Shown in pieces: positions 58,701 to 64,000 of a stretch of DNA of 64,000 nt. The notes under the pieces are model-generated. The model ran no database searches. It had not been told where the DNA came from and saw nothing but the letters and a program-made list of their open reading frames with translations. The position numbers and the translations under genes were made by a program. Source of the DNA: Tethya wilhelma (lineage: Eukaryota; Porifera; Demospongiae; Tethyida; Tethyidae); the NCBI GenBank assembly GCA_964030475.1, contig CAXIPT010000001.1:25573852-25637851 (forward strand). The letters run 5' to 3'. How positions within the stretch are numbered: position 1 is the stretch's first letter; each line of letters opens with the position of its first letter.

Positions 58701-61491
58701 GCTGTATTACTGACAACACAAGTGTAGTCTCCTCCATCAGTAGCATTGACACTGGTAAGAAACAACATGTCAGTGGTCTCATCTATCAACACCTCTCCAT
58801 CTTGCATCCACTGGAAGGTGTTGTTAGGACCTCCCAGAGCCGAGCAGGTGAATCTGACATTGTCTTTACGGTTTCTGATCACAATTGGCCTGGGAGTGAC
58901 TTCAACACTAGAGTTGGGTGAAACTGAAAAAAAAGACAAAACGATGATGTATCTTATATCAAATATTGATAAACCTTATAGCAAAATGCTCATACTTGTC
59001 TATGATTGAGTCTATACTTCACAATCATAAAATGCCTGGTTAGCTTACAAAACTATGGCATAATTATGCAATTAAAAGTGGTTATCACATAAACAAACAT
59101 ACATATACACATTTGCATGATTATGACGATAAACAAACACAGAATTCGATGTCATGCAGCTACAACATTTTCCCTGTTCACTTTTACACACTCTACTGCA
59201 CAAGAATGTGTACATGTTCAGACAATCGTGACACCGTATCATCTCCATGTGCAGAGGAGTGTAACATAGTTTATACACTCCACTCATAACATAAATTCCT
59301 ACCATGAACTCCCTATACACTTGACTGTGTGTACTCAAATTATACACTTGGGTATAGTTAAGCACCTGTCTGCCCACACACACACACGCATAATTTATAC
59401 ACATACTTCCTACTATGCCAAGCATATACGAATAGCAGTTACTACAGTACAGTACTACTGCAGCTGTAGACATAGCACAATGTCATGATGTGAATAGTTT
59501 CATGTTGTACTTCTCAAAATTTGACTTTTCATTTGTGGGTTTGAAACTGCAACAGTGTTGTTCAAAGATTAAAAGGCTGTGTTGACAACTGTAATTTTCA
59601 GTATAATATATACTTAGTCTACTGATTTATACAAACTATTGTGAGTATCTACAAACACATAGTGTGTGTATCCTACAAGATTTCTAAGAAGAAAAGATTC
59701 TTTCCCTATCTCTGAGATACACCAAATACCTGCCCTAATTGTAACACTCGTAAATAATTAAAATCCCATATGTGTACATTTACATGTGGCAGCTGTAGGC
59801 GAGTAATACTATACACTGCTATAGAAATCAAAGCAGCTTGTTGTCATAGATTTTCCACTGCCTACACCAGCTTACTCAAAACTTATCTCAATCATACAAT
59901 AGCACTCGGTCTCTCCCACACTCTTTATTAGGTGTAGCTACATACGCTTGGGTCACGAGGCGTCAGAGGATAAAATTCCAAAGTTAAATTGTTCGAAAAC
60001 TTGCGTAAACTACACCATAAAATAACACAAGAGGTATTTTGCCTATCACGTTACGAGTACTCACCTGTTACAATAGCTACATCTGACATCAACCGGCCAG
60101 TCTCATCTGTATCCACCTCACACAGATATGATCCTTCATCTCCAAACATGACCGGGTCTAGAACCAACACTCGTTGGGCAAAAACGTTCATTCCTGAGCC
60201 ACCACTTCCCGAGAACAGTTCAAACAGCATTCCATCATCTTCATCGTCCATTTTTCTCCATCGATAAGTTGGTTCGGGAAACTCCTGCACTTCACATTCT
60301 AAGAATCTCATCTCATTGATATTTGTCTCTACACTGGGAGGGGTAATGGTGGGCCTGATATAGAGTAGGGTGCTGTTGGTGATGGCACCAGCTAGGTTAC
60401 TAGCAGAGCATGTATAGACTCCTCCCACAGTATAGTCGACACTGGGGAACGTTATGGAGTATGAGATGAAGGTGCTGTTAGTTGACATGGAAACCATTGC
60501 TGAGCTGCTGGACACTTCTTCTGGGGTCTCAAATGATGAATTAGTGTGTTCAGTCAAGGCTGAGATTGAGCATGTGATGGTGACATTGGTACCACTATCG
60601 ACAATCATTACTCCAGGGAGCTGTTCAATGAATACTGGTAGTTCAATGACAGTTAGGGTGGCAGGATCAGATGAGACACTCTCCATGTTGCACAGAGGGT
60701 TGAGGTAGAAGGCACTACACCTGTACTCTCCTGTGCTGTCTCCAGTCACTCTACTGAGGACCAGGTTGCTAGTGAATGTCCCATCACCATTGTCCATGTT
60801 GTTGATAGAGTTCATGACATTTGCCATAGCAGTAGCTGGTCCATCCCAAGTGATATTTATCATGCTTCCCATACCTCCATTGACAGTACAGGAGAAAGTT
60901 ACATTTACCACTGTGTCATCTGATGGTAAAATAGCTGTAGAATCATCTGGTGATGTTTCTATGATAGGAACTGCACAAAAAGAGAAAAGGATTTGCTGAT
61001 ACTATTATTGATCATGACAATCTCTATTAATTTTAACCTACCAACATAAATGCTTGTAGAGGCTGTGATTGGTGACGTGAATCCAGTCTCTAAAATTGTA
61101 CATGTGTACTCTCCACAGTAGCCAGAGTCAATGTTCATGAGATTCAGAGTGGCAACAACTGTGGTACCTGGTGTTGCTAGCTCTCGATTGCTAAGGTCTG
61201 TTGTCCCAGTGGCGGTTGTGGTCCAGTCTGCAGTAACAGCTGCTTGAGTATCACCAATAGAAGTGCAGTGAATTGACACAGACCCTCCATTGCTCACAGT
61301 CATTGACCCATCAGGAATTATCGATACACTTGTATGACCTGTTGGTGTTCAAGTTTAAAGCTGAATATACAGTCTATAGATTTCAATCACAGCTTACTTT
61401 GTGCTTGCACATGGTAAAATTGTGATGAGGCAATGTACACACTGAGTAGTACCGAAACAAATCTTCTTACTACTCTTGGGTTTTTCTCCAT
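44235..61491 (-). CDS. RPTP-B: giant receptor-type tyrosine phosphatase (14 Ig, 14 FN3, TM, D1-D2)
   Basis: It runs from the ATG at 61489-61491 to the TGA at 44235-44237. Thirty-eight exons sum to 10,788 bp (3,595 residues) with consistent phases. A signal-peptide exon (61398-61491) is followed by Ig exons, FN3 exons, a membrane-proximal/TM exon (48909-49337), juxtamembrane exons, D1 ([17 protein letters not shown]; Cys codon 46432-46434) and D2 ([18 protein letters not shown]). It is a paralogue of RPTP-A with the same catalytic exon lengths but more Ig domains. The expected role is a plasma-membrane receptor that removes phosphate from tyrosine in response to extracellular contact; no ligand can be named. 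Its two ends lie close to other genes: 407 bp from the Eph-like gene and 325 bp from the gene at 61817-64000. Confidence 0.9.
44424..44625. repeat. Pogo/Tigger-like inverted-repeat element
   Basis: The terminal sequences TACAGTGAAACCTCCGAACA and CGGAGGTTCTACTGTA are inverted and flanked by TA, like TcMar-Tigger/pogo non-autonomous elements. It lies in the last intron of RPTP-B. No open frame. Confidence 0.65.
46294..48593 (-). other. RPTP-B juxtamembrane and D1 exons
   Basis: The exons are 48463-48593, 47818-47912, 47618-47705, 47164-47240, 46927-47061 and 46294-46704. All D1 signatures are intact. Exon 46927-47061 (135 bp) is uninterrupted where RPTP-A has an extra intron. The 550-bp intron 47913-48462 carries an 88-codon open frame on the other strand that I regard as chance. 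Confidence 0.88.
48909..49337 (-). other. RPTP-B membrane-proximal region and transmembrane helix
   Basis: A single exon encodes about 110 residues of membrane-proximal module ([24 protein letters not shown]) and the helix [20 protein letters not shown] followed by LYWYR. In RPTP-A the same parts are two exons, so the intron between them differs. Confidence 0.88.
49670..55608 (-). other. RPTP-B FN3 array (14 FN3 domains)
   Basis: Exons 55318-55608, 54958-55260, 54571-54873, 54203-54505, 53848-54150, 53475-53777, 53119-53421, 52757-53059, 52351-52653, 51978-52283, 51534-51830+51292-51387, 51091-51197+50819-51014, 50368-50703 and 49670-50117. Eight of them are exactly 303 bp and nearly identical ([35 protein letters not shown]). 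Exon 51534-51830 carries GRRKRQD at codons 51646-51663, a furin-type site shared with RPTP-A. Confidence 0.9.
55663..55697. repeat. (CA)n microsatellite
   Basis: It lies just 3' (RPTP-B sense) of the donor of Ig exon 55705-55998, matching the position of the RPTP-A tract at 25517-25562. Confidence 0.9.
55705..61338 (-). other. RPTP-B Ig array (14 Ig-like domains)
   Basis: Exons 61042-61338 (1 Ig), 60065-60970 (3 Ig), 58375-58923, 57696-58214, 57076-57615, 56474-56998 (2 Ig each), 56087-56332 (1) and 55705-55998 (1). The four two-Ig exons each begin VSP.GSV or VSPNSSV and contain GGPxNTFQW.KDG plus GEYxC motifs, then a second domain with CEAEGFPxPSI.W. The 1.14-kb intron 58924-60064 contains a 133-codon sense open frame (59072-59473) without recognisable domains. 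Confidence 0.88.
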
Positions 61492-61568
61492 TATGTTCTA
61501 AAAAACTAAAAAATCAATACCTGGCCAAGAAGTTCAACCAGACTGCGCGTAATTTTTGTACGCGGATA

Positions 61569-61593
61569 TGACGTCATCACATGCGCATGCGCG
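61569..61593. promoter_or_regulatory. CRE plus NRF-1-like motif upstream of RPTP-B
   Basis: TGACGTCA (61569-61576) and ATGCGCATGCGCG (61581-61593) lie 78-102 bp upstream of the RPTP-B ATG, inside the 325-bp gap to the next gene. Motif-based inference only. Confidence 0.5.
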
Positions 61594-61816
61594 ATATAGT
61601 AAATACTGGTTATAAATCTCAATAATAATTTTGCACAAAAACAATGTCTAATACACAATACAACATCATTACAATTATACAGAATTAGTAGCACTTACAT
61701 TGTTATAAATTATTAATCATTTGCTAAAAAACACAGCAAGTGGCACACACAGACAAAGAGAGAGGTGAAATAGTTTTACTAGCCGGACAGATGAGACCAC
61801 TGCAGTCCATCCATCA

Positions 61817-64000
61817 TCACCCCTCGATTCTGTCTGAACCAACATTCTGACTGGAGGAGTCCATGTGTTGGTCACCATCGTACTTCTCTGTCTGGTTCTT
61901 GTCGCCCGTGGCAACAGATGACCTGAGGCCGTGTGAGTCACGAGCCTCCAGTTCGTTCAATAAGGCATTTGCTTCTTCTAATGTATCCTGTAGTGGGGGG
62001 TAATTAGAGGTGAACTATACCCACTGATTAATTAGATTAAATAAACACACGCGTGTGGTCTGATAAGTGATGTTACTGTAATATAAAATAATTGGACTAA
62101 TCAATTACTATATTTGTTAAGGAGCGAAGAAACATTAAAACCAGTTCCTATTACCTGTGACATTGTTTAATAATGAAATTATAGTATTACTTTCAATTGT
62201 TCAAATTACTGATTTGATACGATTACCTGATTTGAAGCACAATTATAATCACAAACCATTCTACAGTGTTGCCATAGATATGGGAATTCCCCACAAGTTA
62301 CATAACACAACCAATAATAAGTCAATATTACCAATCATAGCAACATCCCCTGTTGATAAACGGCACTACTTGTAACACAAATAAATGCCACAAACTGACC
62401 ACAGGAAATACAACAAAACCACAAATTAAAACAAAATTATTATACATGTATACATGTGGGACTAAATACCATCCTAGCTAGTCGGTCATCTGTGACACAC
62501 AGCTATATTCAGCTACGCCACAGGAATGTTTCTCACAGGGTAACATTACAGTGTGCGTGTGTAGGATGTATGTATGTATGTATGTATGTATGCTCTGTTT
62601 ATATCATACACTTCAAATATCTGTTTGTGGTTGGTTGTGAGCTACGCCTACAGCTGTACAGGCCCTCTGAGGACACGCCCAAATACTAGCATATTCATGA
62701 GAGGAGTAGCAACTGCTATGCATTAGAATTATGGAATTTTCACCTCCACTTTTAGCACAATTATGGCATGACCATCACAAGATGTTTAAGCCATTCATTC
62801 ACCTATTCCAGGCTTACAGAATCCCAGGAAGGTGCCATACTATTATTACAATGCCATTATGCTACTCTCACCTGTGCACGACTGTATATTTTATATTAAA
62901 GTCAGAAATTTTCTCATTAGTACACTTAAACCATTCACCTATTCCAAGCCCACAGAACCACAGCAAGCTGCCATTATTACTGTGTTAATGTTCCTCTCTC
63001 ACCTGTGCACTGACTGTTCTCTGGAAGATCCTGGAGCCTGAGGTCTCATTGGAGGAGGAGTGGGACCACGTGTAGTGGGAGTACGAGTCACCAGACGAGG
63101 GGTACATCTACGGGGGGAGGGGAGGGGGGGAGGGGGGGAGGGGGAAAATGAAAGTTTAAGCAAGTTGAAGATATATTTTGTGCCAATAATAACATACAAA
63201 CTTTTNACAGTACTAGTGCATGTTGCTGAGCTACAAGTAGAGATTCTAAATTTCTAACACTTACAGAAGTCTCCAGCTTCCTCAGACGAACAGTTAGGAA
63301 TTGTGTTGCCTTCTCCATCTGTGGAAACAAAAAAATGACAATCTTGATTGCTTAAAATTCTCTGAAAATGAGAGGTTTCATACAGTTATATTAAATTTTG
63401 TATGGAGAGAAGGCGGTCAAAAGGAGGGGGGAGCACAAGCTTAAGATAAACAATGCCATAGTAAAAGCCTCCCTCGATCCATACTAGCTGACACAGCTAG
63501 CGTAAGCACATGGACCAGCTCTATAAAATATTAATATGTATGATAAATCTACTCACTATAATGACTGATTTTACGGCCTGCACTTGGTGTGCCTGCACAA
63601 GACGGTGTGCAGAGACAACCTACAAAATACAAACAACAAAATGTATTGTAAGAGCAAAATAATTTTTAGTCATTATTATCATAGCAACACTCTCTGATCT
63701 TCAATACAAAACTTAATAAAATATGTAAAACTATGTATGGAGAGTCTCCACAATGGGCCTTATTACGTAATTCAAGTGTGTGTGTGCACATGCAGTGCTA
63801 CCAGCTATTGACAGGTTTGGGTGCAGCAAATAATTATTGCCCGGCACTTACTAGGTCCTCCGTGACCTGTGCTGTCCGAGGACTCTCACCAACGGCCTCT
63901 ATAGAGCACGCTCATCAGTATCAGCTCGAAGGGAGACAGGCAGTATCTCACTGCTGAGACTCGGAAGTCAGTGTAGGCCTGAGGTGCAGTATCAGCTCGA
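61817..64000 (-). CDS. 3' part of an unidentified gene (partial)
   Basis: The exons, all phase 0 at internal junctions, are 63852 to at or beyond the window edge, 63557-63619, 63265-63318, 63003-63107 and 61817-61987 (stop TGA 61817-61819). The peptide reads ...ESPRTAQVTEDL, LVQAHQVQAVKSVII, MEKATQFLTVRLRKLETS, a Ser/Tyr-rich stretch with SRIFQRTVSAQ, then DTLEEANALLNELEAR and an acidic tail. The helical segments resemble coiled-coil or LD-motif scaffolds. I cannot assign the family. An N at 63206 sits in an intron and could hide sequence. The 5' limit of the first visible exon is uncertain: an acceptor at about 63904 is possible. Confidence 0.6.
62786..63012. repeat. Degenerate tandem duplication of about 135 bp
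   Basis: Two blocks, starting near 62791 and 62931, share CCATTCA...CACCTATTCCA, a variable AT segment and CTCTCACCTGTGCAC. The second copy supplies the donor of exon 63003-63107. The first is a decayed partial exon 3' end and donor. The rest of the intron 61988-63002 holds ATGT repeats (62567-62591) and no gene. Confidence 0.55.

Noticed and set aside
59072..59473. 133-codon open frame in the large RPTP-B intron
   Set aside because: Cys/Tyr/Val-rich, no recognisable domain, no convincing splice sites; it lies between two well-supported Ig exons. A nested gene cannot be excluded.

Overview
This is about 64 kb of an AT-rich animal genome with short GT-AG introns (mostly 50-400 bp), many microsatellites and many small hairpin-type repeats. 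The genes are receptor tyrosine phosphatases with long fibronectin III arrays, Calx-beta proteins, Eph-like ectodomains, a Kelch-death protein and a KICSTOR subunit. Together these suggest an early-branching metazoan. A demosponge such as Amphimedon is the best fit, but that is inference and no alignment was run.

Layout. At 1-158 there is only the last exon of an unidentified plus-strand gene. At 418-2570 (+) lies a three-exon gene for a Kelch propeller, a basic repeat linker and a death domain. At 3224-27316 (-) lies RPTP-A, a receptor tyrosine phosphatase of about 3,403 residues with 3 Ig and 22 FN3 domains, one membrane span and two phosphatase domains. Its 3' half contains an internal duplication of about 4 kb (10360-16300), which carries a second, damaged copy of the FN3-FN3-membrane-D1 exons and itself contains a perfect 1,651-bp tandem duplication. 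At 27511-31690 (+), starting 194 bp from RPTP-A in divergent orientation, is the KICSTOR subunit KICS2 (C12orf66 family).

At 32214-38034 (-) is a secreted protein with a signal peptide, the start of an Eph-type ligand-binding domain, about seven Calx-beta repeats and a C-terminal VWD/ITIH-like module. A single N at 37389 appears to hide missing sequence in it. At 41034-43827 (-) is its paralogue, which encodes a complete Eph-receptor-like ectodomain (ligand-binding domain, Cys-rich region, two FN3) followed by EGF modules and a stop, with no membrane span or kinase. Decayed Ig-like and VWD-like exons lie 3' of it. At 44235-61491 (-) is RPTP-B, about 3,595 residues with 14 Ig, 14 FN3, one membrane span and two phosphatase domains. 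At 61817-64000 (-) is the 3' part of an unidentified gene.

The exon models were checked by hand for splice sites and phase. Summed coding lengths are exact multiples of three for the Kelch-death gene, RPTP-A (using the 3' cassette), KICS2, the Eph-like gene and RPTP-B.

Most of the window is therefore one neighbourhood of cell-surface recognition genes: two giant receptor phosphatases around a pair of secreted Eph-LBD proteins. One of the pair has Calx-beta plus VWD-like modules, the combination known from sponge aggregation factors. The repeat arrays are homogenised within and between paralogues. No transposase, reverse transcriptase, tRNA, rRNA or CRISPR array was seen.
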